This document shows, piece after piece, positions 1-4,739 of a DNA stretch of 6,142 bases. The stretch is taken from NCBI GenBank assembly GCA_902492855.1, contig CABUMU010000110.1, forward strand, positions 1 through 6,142. Direction: 5' to 3'. The translations under genes were made by a program, and so were the position numbers. This DNA is from an uncultured Collinsella sp. Lineage in GTDB: Bacteria > Actinomycetota > Coriobacteriia > Coriobacteriales > Coriobacteriaceae. The stretch's first letter is position 1; every line of letters begins with the position of its first letter. The notes beneath the pieces are model-generated. The model was not told the origin of the DNA and made no database searches. It worked only from the letters and a program-made list of their open reading frames with translations.

Positions 1-554
1 CGTGCGAGCGGGTGGCGCTCGCTAACGAAGACGTGGACCGTCGCGTCGAAGAGGGGATGGAAGCTTGCGCGGGCATCGGCGAAGGCCTTCTGCAGAACGC
101 GGGCGTTAAAGTCATCCAGATACAGAATGCCGATATCGCTGCGAAATGCGCGGACGTCATCGATGATCTGCGATGTGGTGGTCTCGCGCATGATGAACTC
201 GAACTTGCTGTCGCGGCAGCGCTCGACCACGTTGACAAAGGCCTCGACCGAAAAGGCGTAGTGCTGGGCGGAAATGGCGAGGCGGGCTTGCGGGGTGCCG
301 CCGTCCTCGTAGCGCGCCTCGAGCATGTCGGCCTGCTCTACGACCTGGCGCGCATAGCCCAAAAGCTCGGTGCCGTCGTTGGTGAGCGTGACGCCGCGGC
401 TGGAGCGCGTAAAGATCTCCAGGTGGAGTTCCTGTTCCAGGCTTTTGACGGCGTTTGAGATGTTGGACTGAGCGGTATAGAGGCGCTGGGCTGCGGCATT
501 GATTGAGCCGGACTCTGCTACGGCGATCAGGAAACGAAGCTGCTGGAGGGTCAT
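1..554 (-). CDS. LysR-type transcriptional regulator, N-terminal 184 residues (cut by window edge)
   Basis: The reading frame is open from 554 down to the left edge. It begins MTLQQLRFLIAVAESGSINA. Residues 1-60 form the classic LysR winged helix-turn-helix: the HTH spans about residues 18-40 (AAAQRLYTAQSNISNAVKSLE), followed by the wing with FTRSSRGVTLTNDG. Residues 65-90 are the linker helix, and from about residue 91 (RLAISAQHYAF) the periplasmic-binding-protein-like effector domain starts. Family members are near 300 residues, so roughly 60% is visible. The ATG at 554 is preferred over the in-frame ATG at 563 because AAAGGA (568-563) lies 8 nt before 554 and overlaps the 563 codon. The gene is divergent from metY and a LysR-type box lies between them, so I infer that it controls metY and probably itself. 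The effector cannot be read from sequence; an O-acetylated amino acid or sulfur metabolite is only a guess. Confidence 0.93.
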   Translation of the reverse strand, partial: MTLQQLRFLIAVAESGSINAAAQRLYTAQSNISNAVKSLEQELHLEIFTRSSRGVTLTNDGTELLGYARQVVEQADMLEARYEDGGTPQARLAISAQHYAFSVEAFVNVVERCRDSKFEFIMRETTTSQIIDDVRAFRSDIGILYLDDFNARVLQKAFADARASFHPLFDATVHVFVSERHPLA

Positions 555-562
555 CGGCGCCA

Positions 563-568
563 TCCTTT
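563..568 (-). promoter_or_regulatory. Ribosome binding site that fixes the lysR start
   Basis: AAAGGA on the minus strand ends 8 nt before ATG 554. The alternative ATG at 563 shares bases with this site and could not use it. Confidence 0.7.
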
Positions 569-572
569 CGAG

Positions 573-595
573 TGTTATCTATAAAACCGATAACA
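573..595. promoter_or_regulatory. Probable LysR binding box (perfect 7-bp inverted repeat)
   Basis: TGTTATC (573-579) and GATAACA (589-595) are perfect inverted repeats separated by 9 nt. The core reads ATC-N9-GAT, which contains T-N11-A, the classical LysR-family recognition geometry (as in nod boxes). Its centre, near 584, lies about 66 bp upstream of the inferred metY transcription start (about 650), the usual position of a LysR recognition site for activation. It is also about 20-40 bp upstream of the lysR start codon, which suits autoregulation. That the neighbouring LysR protein binds here is inferred. Confidence 0.7.
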
Positions 596-614
596 GGTTA
601 GCGCTTTTAAGTGA

Positions 615-643
615 TTGACCGAGGGAAACAATGCTCGTACTAT
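615..643 (+). promoter_or_regulatory. Sigma-70-type promoter of the metY leader
   Basis: TTGACC (615-620, 5 of 6 matches to TTGACA) and TACTAT (638-643, 4 of 6 to TATAAT) are separated by exactly 17 nt in an AT-richer stretch. Predicted transcription starts near 649-651, just before the first base-paired leader segment at 661. The spacing to the LysR box supports this promoter over others. Confidence 0.6.
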
Positions 644-660
644 TCAAAACACACAAAGGC

Positions 661-772
661 GGTAGGTAATTAAACCGACCACGGAACCGGGATGCGAAAG
701 GAGGCCCGCATATGAATTGCTTACCAAGACGAATACCGGGCTCCTGTTTGCGCCCGTCGGCGTGATCAGGAG
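661..772 (+). promoter_or_regulatory. Structured 5' leader of metY (candidate attenuator or riboregulator)
   Basis: Three helices can be drawn by eye. Helix A pairs 661-671 with 715-725: 11 continuous pairs, two of them G-U. Inside it, 692-696 pairs with 707-711 (ATGCG/CGCAT), leaving an AAAGGAGG ribosome binding site in the loop. Helix B pairs 741-746 (CTCCTG) with 767-772 (CAGGAG) and continues, after one mismatch, to 754/759 with loop 755-758. An alternative helix C pairs 699-708 with 737-745 (one bulged G) and would hide the leader ORF's ribosome binding site. C excludes the inner helix and B. A pyrimidine-rich tract (780-810) follows, but it starts 7 nt after helix B, so B is not a canonical intrinsic terminator. 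I do not recognise SAM-I, SAM-IV, cobalamin or T-box signature sequences here. The mechanism is unknown. Confidence 0.55.
712..765 (+). CDS. Candidate 17-residue Cys-containing leader peptide upstream of metY
   Basis: A perfect AAAGGAGG (697-704) sits 7 nt before ATG 712. The ORF encodes MNCLPRRIPGSCLRPSA and stops with TGA at 763-765, 62 nt before metY. It has two Cys codons (718-720 and 745-747), apt for a gene of sulfur amino acid synthesis. Codons 4 and 6-8 (TTA, AGA, CGA, ATA) are types nearly absent from the GC-rich genes here, so ribosomes could be slow; equally, this may just be non-coding base composition. The ORF runs through the 3' arm of helix A and most of helix B, so translating it would change the leader fold. 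Cysteine- or charged-tRNA-responsive attenuation is therefore a reasonable inference. No homologous peptide is known to me. Confidence 0.5.
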   Translation: MNCLPRRIPGSCLRPSA

Positions 773-815
773 ACAGCGACTTACTTCTCTCTAATTTATT
801 TACTTTTGTTCGATC

Positions 816-821
816 AAGGAG
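816..821 (+). promoter_or_regulatory. metY ribosome binding site
   Basis: AAGGAG lies 6 nt before ATG 828. It sits in GATCAAGGAGATCA (812-825), which closely resembles the leader hairpin's 3' arm GATCAGGAGA (764-773). CTCCT at 741-745 could therefore pair with either copy, so hairpin formation could control access to this site (inference). Confidence 0.8.
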
Positions 822-827
822 ATCATC

Positions 828-2138
828 ATGAGCCAGTTCATCAACAACCCCGAGCACACCTTTGGTTTCGATACCCTGCAGCTTCACGTTGGCCAGGAGA
901 GCGCCGATCCCGCATCCGACTCCCGTGCCGTGCCTATCTACCAGACCACGAGCTATGTGTTCCGCAACTCCCAGCACGCCGCCGACCGCTTTGGTCTTGC
1001 CGACACCGGAAACATCTACGGCCGTCTGACCAACTCCACCCAGGGCGTCTTCGAGGATCGTATCGCCGCGCTCGAGGGTGGCGTGGCAGGTCTTGCCGTC
1101 GCCTCCGGTGCTGCTGCCATCACCTATACCCTGCAGGCCCTTGCCCAGGCCGGTGACCATGTGGTTGCCCAGAAGACTATCTACGGTGGCTCCTACAACT
1201 TGCTGGAGCATACGCTCTCCCAGTTTGGCGTCGAGACCACCTTCGTCGATGCCCATAACCTGGAAGAGGTCGAGGGGGCCATCAAGGACAACACCACGGT
1301 CATCTATCTCGAGACGCTCGGCAACCCCAACTCCGACATCCCCAATATCGACGCCATCTCCGAGATCGCCAAGAAGCACGGTCTGCCGGTTGTCGTCGAC
1401 AACACCTTCGGCACCCCGTATCTGTTCCGTCCGCTGGAGCATGGTGCCAACATCGTCGTCCACTCCGCAACCAAGTTCATCGGCGGCCACGGCACCTCGC
1501 TGGGCGGTGTGATCGTCGACGGCGGTAACTTCGATTGGAAGGCGAGCGGCAAGTATGCGCAGATCGCCGAGCCCAACCCCTCCTACCATGGCGTCTCGTT
1601 TGCCGAGGCTGCCGGTCCCGCCGCCTTCGCAACCTATGTCCGCGCCATCCTGCTGCGTGACGAGGGCGCCTGCATCAGCCCGTTCAACGCCTGGGTTCTG
1701 CTCCAGGGCACCGAGACTCTGTCGCTGCGCGTTGACCGTCATGTCGAGAACACCAAGAAGGTCGTTGAGTTCCTGGCTGGTGACAGCCATGTTGCCAAGG
1801 TGAATCACCCGAGCCTGCCTGAGCACCCCGATCACGAGCTCTACAAGCAATATTTCCCCAACGGCGGTGCCTCGATCTTTACCTTTGAGATTAAGGGTGG
1901 CCAGGAGGCCGCCTGGAAGTTCATTGATCATCTACAGGTGTTCTCGCTGCTCGCCAACGTGGCCGACGTCAAGTCGCTCGTCGTGCACCCGGCTACCACC
2001 ACGCACTCCCAGCTCTCTGCCGAGGAGCTCGCCGAGCAGAACATCACGTCCTCCACGATCCGTCTTTCCATCGGTACCGAGAACGCCGAGGATATCATTT
2101 GGGATCTGAAGCAGGCTTTCGCCGCGCTGGACGAGTAA
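828..2138 (+). CDS. metY: O-acetylhomoserine aminocarboxypropyltransferase (O-acetylhomoserine sulfhydrylase)
   Basis: This 436-residue protein belongs to the Cys/Met metabolism PLP-dependent (cystathionine gamma-synthase-like) family and has full MetY length (usually 425-445). It converts O-acetylhomoserine plus sulfide to homocysteine and acetate, or plus methanethiol to methionine, in the cytosol. Visible motifs are: IYGRLTNST with Tyr64 and Arg66 (PLP phosphate, neighbouring subunit); TIYGGSYNLL with Tyr119 stacking on PLP; VVDNTFGTPYL with Asp191 binding the PLP nitrogen; HSATKFIGGHG with Schiff-base Lys216; VVHPATTTHSQL at 386-396; and Arg412 in STIRLSIGTEN binding the substrate carboxylate. 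Its length and the N-terminal TLQLHVGQ and PATTTHSQL motifs favour MetY over the shorter MetB/MetC branch. The start is fixed by AAGGAG at 816. It appears to be monocistronic, preceded by a structured leader and followed by its own terminator. Sulfide versus thiol preference cannot be read from sequence. Confidence 0.96.
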   Translation: MSQFINNPEHTFGFDTLQLHVGQESADPASDSRAVPIYQTTSYVFRNSQHAADRFGLADTGNIYGRLTNSTQGVFEDRIAALEGGVAGLAVASGAAAITYTLQALAQAGDHVVAQKTIYGGSYNLLEHTLSQFGVETTFVDAHNLEEVEGAIKDNTTVIYLETLGNPNSDIPNIDAISEIAKKHGLPVVVDNTFGTPYLFRPLEHGANIVVHSATKFIGGHGTSLGGVIVDGGNFDWKASGKYAQIAEPNPSYHGVSFAEAAGPAAFATYVRAILLRDEGACISPFNAWVLLQGTETLSLRVDRHVENTKKVVEFLAGDSHVAKVNHPSLPEHPDHELYKQYFPNGGASIFTFEIKGGQEAAWKFIDHLQVFSLLANVADVKSLVVHPATTTHSQLSAEELAEQNITSSTIRLSIGTENAEDIIWDLKQAFAALDE

Positions 2139-2200
2139 GGCGACTTGTGCAAGGACCCCTTGCGACTCGATAGGTATAACTGCATAAAATGCCTGCTCAA

Positions 2201-2239
2201 GGCGCCTGTGCGAACAATGGTTGCACAGGCGTCTTTTTT
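2201..2239 (+). terminator. Intrinsic terminator of metY
   Basis: An 11-bp stem (2201-2211 with 2223-2233; core GCGCCTGTGC/GCACAGGCG, one G-U) is followed directly by six T (2234-2239). The loop can close further through AAC/GTT around AATG. It lies 63 nt after the metY stop. Confidence 0.95.
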
Positions 2240-2253
2240 GCATAGAGAGGGCG

Positions 2254-2270
2254 CAAAAACAGGGTTTTTG
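2254..2270. repeat. Short perfect inverted repeat CAAAAAC-AGG-GTTTTTG
   Basis: Seven-bp arms 2254-2260 and 2264-2270 are separated by 3 nt. The AT-only core argues against a terminator. It overlaps a perfect TTGACA (2268-2273) that lacks a matching -10. It may be an operator or chance; it lies in the 312-base gap between metY and the secreted-protein gene. Confidence 0.3.
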
Positions 2271-2320
2271 ACATGCTTTATGCATTCGAGTTGTGGAAAA
2301 CTCCTGTTGAGAGGATGTGA

Positions 2321-2356
2321 GTTTTACGCAATTGACGTGCGCCTTTTGAGTAAAAC
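2321..2356. repeat. Inverted repeat GTTTTAC-N22-GTAAAAC upstream of the secreted-protein gene
   Basis: Perfect 7-bp arms (2321-2327 and 2350-2356) flank 22 nt that include TTGACG (2332-2337). Arm centres are 29 bp apart, close to three helical turns, so a dimeric regulator could bind both on one DNA face. The position, 95-130 bp upstream of the ATG at 2451, is promoter-like. No regulator is identified. Confidence 0.35.
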
Positions 2357-2379
2357 CGCAGGTCGCGATTTGCTCGGGG

Positions 2380-2385
2380 TACTAT
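2380..2385 (+). promoter_or_regulatory. Possible -10 element of the secreted-protein gene
   Basis: TACTAT lies in GGTACTATGC and has the same hexamer as the proposed metY -10 (CGTACTATTC). It would start transcription about 60 nt before the ATG at 2451. No convincing -35 stands 16-19 nt upstream, so an activator or another element would be needed. Confidence 0.25.
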
Positions 2386-2450
2386 GCAGCGCGATCGAAT
2401 CACACGCAGCTCAAACGCAGCAAAAACGCACTACGGAGGTTTCCAGCTAC

Positions 2451-3224
2451 ATGAGGATCGATTCACGAAAACCGAAAGCCGCCGCCCTTTCCGCCGCTCT
2501 GACCGTGGCACTTTTGGCGGGCGCCGGTGCAACTGACGCCCACGCCGCAACACTGTCCGATACGGTTGGATCTACGCCGTCCGAGACGACGCTGGTGCAG
2601 CCCGTTGACTATCGCGGCGATGGTTATGGTTCCATGCAGGAGTGGAACGCCTCGATGGAGGCCAAGCGCGATTCCCTGGAGATGCGCGCTCAGATCATTA
2701 TGAATATGTATGGCGACTATGCCACCGATGACGAGCGCGCTGTGCTGCAGGGTTGCATCGACGGTGCGGGTAACCTGTTGACGATGGGGGAGGTCGACGC
2801 CAAGTCGACCGAGCTCGATGAGCTGCGCACTGCGCTTGAGGATGCCAAGTGCGAAGCGCTCGAGGCTGCCGCCGAGGCGGAGGCTGCCGAGGTCGCCCAG
2901 GCTTCGTACTACAACGCCGGTTACACTCCGTCCTACGCGTCTGCCGCGTCCTACGCGAACGGATCGGGCCTGACGCGCTCTGCGGGTGTCAATAACTACA
3001 ACGGGCGCCGCGAGACCTATTACAGCAGCAATGTGCTTTATCACTATCGCACGGGCGAATGGACTCAGGATTCTGAGGGCTTCTGGCGCGATTCCGACGG
3101 CTATTACGTTGTTGCCGCGGGCGATATGGCCCAGGGCTCGACCTTTACGGGCTCCAAGGGTGATTGCAAGGTCTATGACTCCGGCTGCGCTGCCGGAACC
3201 ACCGATTACTACACCGGTTGGTAA
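2451..3224 (+). CDS. Secreted protein of unknown function with helical middle and C-terminal GTTDYYTGW-type module
   Basis: A 257-residue protein. ATG 2451 is chosen because GGAGG (2435-2439) precedes it by 11 nt and a Sec signal peptide follows at once: basic MRIDSRKPK, a hydrophobic AALSAALTVALLAGAGA core, then a likely AHA|AT cleavage after residue 32. Extending the frame upstream to 2145 would run through the metY terminator and lacks a signal. Residues 62-150 are Glu/Ala-rich and probably helical or coiled-coil. Residues 151-195 are a Tyr/Ser/Asn-rich linker. Residues 196-257 form an aromatic-rich module (YHYRTGEWTQ, GFWRDSDGYYVVAAGDMAQG, then KVYDSGCAAGTTDYYTGW). I recall similar endings in exported Coriobacteriia and Clostridia proteins that resemble degenerate double-psi barrel wall modules; this is memory, not a search. 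It has no catalytic signature, LPXTG or lipobox. Mature Cys residues are 102, 134, 239 and 246. A cell-surface or envelope role is inferred. Confidence 0.85.
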   Translation: MRIDSRKPKAAALSAALTVALLAGAGATDAHAATLSDTVGSTPSETTLVQPVDYRGDGYGSMQEWNASMEAKRDSLEMRAQIIMNMYGDYATDDERAVLQGCIDGAGNLLTMGEVDAKSTELDELRTALEDAKCEALEAAAEAEAAEVAQASYYNAGYTPSYASAASYANGSGLTRSAGVNNYNGRRETYYSSNVLYHYRTGEWTQDSEGFWRDSDGYYVVAAGDMAQGSTFTGSKGDCKVYDSGCAAGTTDYYTGW

Positions 3225-3252
3225 TTTTTCTGCATCACGGATATTTGGCGGA

Positions 3253-3294
3253 CGGGCGTCTTTACCGAGCTTTAGGGCAACGTAAGGACGTCCG
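3253..3294 (+). terminator. Strong hairpin after the secreted-protein gene, possible terminator
   Basis: 3253-3265 (CGGGCGTCTTTAC) pairs with 3282-3294 (GTAAGGACGTCCG): 13 continuous pairs, two of them G-U, with a 16-nt loop. An alternative register uses the perfect CGGACG/CGTCCG arms at 3249-3254 and 3289-3294. It starts 28 nt after the stop at 3224. Only a weak T-rich stretch (TTCTATGTAT) follows, so termination is probable but not canonical. Confidence 0.45.
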
Positions 3295-3410
3295 TTCTAT
3301 GTATGCGTTTGAGTTAACAGAGCCCTTACCGTGGCGGTACGCTGGGCGTATGGATGCGGGGCACACTGGTTCTTGAGAAATAAGGTCTTTCTCTTGGAGG
3401 AAGTGGTCTT

Positions 3411-3617
3411 GTGAATGCTCGAGATATTGCCGTTGCCGCCGTCGCGTTGATGCTTGGCTGCCTTGGTCCCACGGCCGCGCTCGTCGCGGGCATGCAGGGG
3501 ACATGCGGGGCTGCTCCTATCGTGGTCGGCGCGCTGATCGCGGCCACGCTGCTGGGAAGCGCAGGCGTGGTTCTTTGCCGCGACGATGAGGACCAGGCGT
3601 CGGAGTCGCAGCTCTAA
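3411..3617 (+). CDS. Small two-helix membrane protein of unknown function
   Basis: A 68-residue ORF starts at GTG 3411, with GGAGG (3396-3400) 10 nt upstream. Two hydrophobic segments are visible, about residues 6-27 (IAVAAVALMLGCLGPTAALV) and 35-56 (APIVVGALIAATLLGSAGVVLC). They are joined by a short GMQGTCG turn and followed by an acidic tail, RDDEDQASESQL. By the positive-inside rule the charge is weak; a hairpin with both ends in the cytosol is the simplest topology. The gene lies alone between the secreted-protein gene and the convergent panE-like gene. I recognise no family. The strong ribosome binding site, membrane pattern and clean stop before a terminator make it likely to be real. 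Confidence 0.7.
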   Translation: MNARDIAVAAVALMLGCLGPTAALVAGMQGTCGAAPIVVGALIAATLLGSAGVVLCRDDEDQASESQL

Positions 3618-3648
3618 CCGTTCTGAAGCTGATTTTTGGCCAAAGATG

Positions 3649-3691
3649 AAAAAGGAAGCCGCCGCGAGGGGAGTGCTCCTTGCGGCGGCTT
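3649..3691 (-). terminator. Shared hairpin terminator between convergent genes, best suited to the panE-like gene
   Basis: 3656-3671 pairs with 3676-3691 (AAGCCGCCGCGAGG against CCTTGCGGCGGCTT, then G-T and G-C), a 16-bp stem with loop AGTG. On the minus strand the stem is followed by CCTTTTTC, with five T at 3653-3649, about 35 nt past the panE-like stop. On the plus strand only three T follow, but the stem may also stop transcripts from the small membrane gene. Confidence 0.9.
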
Positions 3692-3726
3692 TGCCATTGG
3701 ATCTGTTGGCTGCAGTATGCCGAGCA

Positions 3727-4641
3727 CTACCAGCTGCTTTCTATTTCGCGAATCCTCTGGTAGAGCCAATCGTTTTGCGGCACTTGGATATCGTGTTTGG
3801 CGGCCAGGCGGCAAATGGTGCCCGCGAACTCCTCGACTTCGGTTTTTCGTTGTGCGATGCGGTCTTGAGCCATCGAGGGCATACCGGCGGGGTCGATTCC
3901 CTCGATGAGGTGCACCATTTGCGTCAGGTCTGCCTCGGTCAGCTCAACGCCCTCGGCGTTGGCGACCGCAAGCGTTTCGCGCATGGCGGAAACAAAGCAG
4001 CGACGCTGCTCGGAGCCCGGCTCCGTGGCGCTTCCGTAGGTCCCGCCGTAGGCCATGCAGGTCTGGTTGATGCCGTCGTTGAGCATGAGTTTGGCCCACA
4101 TGCGGTGGGCGATGTCGTCCTCGACGGTATGGGCGATGCCGCAGCGCGTGTAGAGCCCGTCGATAGCGGTGACGGTCGCGGGGTCCGTGCCGGCCGCCGC
4201 GCCAAAGCGAATCTCGCCCGCATTGGTAAAGGTGAGCGCGCCGTTGAGGAACACGGCGTCCATGCCCTGGCAGATACCAAGAACGGTATGCTCCCAGCCA
4301 AAGCGTTCGGTAATCTTTTGCTCGCTCGTAATGCCGTTGCACAGCGAGGCGATGAGCGTGTTGGGTCCCACGACACGCTCCATAGTCTTGAGTGCTTGGT
4401 CAAGACCGGTGGTCTTGACCGTCAGGATGACCAGATCGGCGGGCGCTGCCTCGCTGGCGCGGACGGACGTGAGATCGCAAGGCTTTCCGTTGACGGTGAG
4501 CGCATCGCCCGCGTGACGCTCAAAACGGGCGTCATCCATAACGTATTCGACGGCGTCATTGCCGAGGGCCTTGGCAATCATGCTGCCGTAGAGCAGGCCG
4601 ACGCCGCCCTTGCCGATAAAGGCGACCTTGTTGATCTGCAT
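3727..4641 (-). CDS. panE: Ketopantoate reductase family protein (2-dehydropantoate 2-reductase)
   Basis: A 304-residue NADPH-dependent reductase of the PanE/ApbA family, expected to reduce 2-dehydropantoate to pantoate in pantothenate and CoA synthesis in the cytosol. Residues 6-20 (VAFIGKGGVGLLYGS) hold the Rossmann GxGxxG. Lys76 in LTVKTTGL and Asn102 in LCNGI match family substrate and cofactor positions. MWAKLMLNDGINQ carries the probable catalytic Lys184 and Asn188. MPSMAQDRIAQRKTEVEEF supplies Ser256 and Glu268, corresponding to the substrate Ser and Glu of E. coli PanE. Length equals the family norm. The ATG at 4641 is chosen over 4650 because GGGGAG abuts 4650 but is 9 nt from 4641. 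No other pantothenate genes are adjacent, and the family includes paralogues with other 2-oxoacid substrates, so the exact substrate is less certain than the fold. Confidence 0.88.
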   Translation of the reverse strand: MQINKVAFIGKGGVGLLYGSMIAKALGNDAVEYVMDDARFERHAGDALTVNGKPCDLTSVRASEAAPADLVILTVKTTGLDQALKTMERVVGPNTLIASLCNGITSEQKITERFGWEHTVLGICQGMDAVFLNGALTFTNAGEIRFGAAAGTDPATVTAIDGLYTRCGIAHTVEDDIAHRMWAKLMLNDGINQTCMAYGGTYGSATEPGSEQRRCFVSAMRETLAVANAEGVELTEADLTQMVHLIEGIDPAGMPSMAQDRIAQRKTEVEEFAGTICRLAAKHDIQVPQNDWLYQRIREIESSW

Positions 4642-4650
4642 GTGAATCAT

Positions 4651-4656
4651 CTCCCC
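4651..4656 (-). promoter_or_regulatory. Ribosome binding site that fixes the panE start
   Basis: GGGGAG on the minus strand (4656-4651) touches ATG 4650 directly, leaving no usable spacing, but stands 9 nt from ATG 4641. The protein therefore begins MQINKVAFIG rather than three codons earlier. Confidence 0.7.
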
Positions 4657-4660
4657 ATGT

Positions 4661-4686
4661 AAAAGGCGCCCGCGTAAGGGGCGCCT
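4661..4686 (-). promoter_or_regulatory. Terminator-like hairpin in the panE leader
   Basis: On the minus strand, 4686-4679 pairs with 4671-4664 (AGGCGCCC against GGGCGCCT, 8 bp, 7-nt loop). It ends in TTTT (4664-4661), only 4 nt before the panE ribosome binding site. No complete minus-strand gene upstream needs a terminator here, so an attenuator or a device controlling ribosome access is possible. The T-run is short (4, the first of them paired). Confidence 0.4.
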
Positions 4687-4733
4687 GATGGATTGTATGC
4701 TGCCAGGGTGATTGGTGGGTGCGCGGGGCGGCT

Positions 4734-4739
4734 GTTATA
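4734..4739 (-). promoter_or_regulatory. Possible -10 element for panE
   Basis: TATAAC on the minus strand matches TATAAT in 5 of 6 positions and would start transcription near 4727, giving an 85-nt leader containing the 4661-4686 hairpin. The best -35 at 17-nt spacing is CGTCCA, a poor match. Confidence 0.35.

Noticed and set aside
12..458. Plus-strand 148-codon ORF
   Set aside because: It lies opposite the LysR gene, whose HTH motif and start are clear, and has no ribosome binding site or recognisable protein features.
661..772. Known SAM, cobalamin or T-box riboswitch in the metY leader
   Set aside because: I could not find the SAM-I/IV core, the cobalamin box or the T-box AGGGTGGNACCGCG motif. 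An unknown or diverged class is not excluded.
579..1931. Minus-strand 450-codon ORF across metY and its upstream region
   Set aside because: It is antisense to metY, which has every family motif. Long antisense ORFs are common opposite GC-rich genes, and this one runs into the promoter and leader without a plausible start.
2268..2273. Perfect -35 hexamer TTGACA between metY and the secreted-protein gene
   Set aside because: At 16-18 nt downstream there is no -10-like hexamer (TTGTGG at 17 nt), so I do not call a promoter.
2145..2450. N-terminal extension of the secreted protein to ATG 2145
   Set aside because: It would be translated through the metY terminator, lacks a ribosome binding site and would bury a normal signal peptide. 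ATG 2451 with GGAGG is much better.
3586..4662. Plus-strand 358-codon ORF over the panE region
   Set aside because: It crosses the shared terminator hairpin and is the antisense shadow of the panE-like gene, which has Rossmann and active-site motifs.
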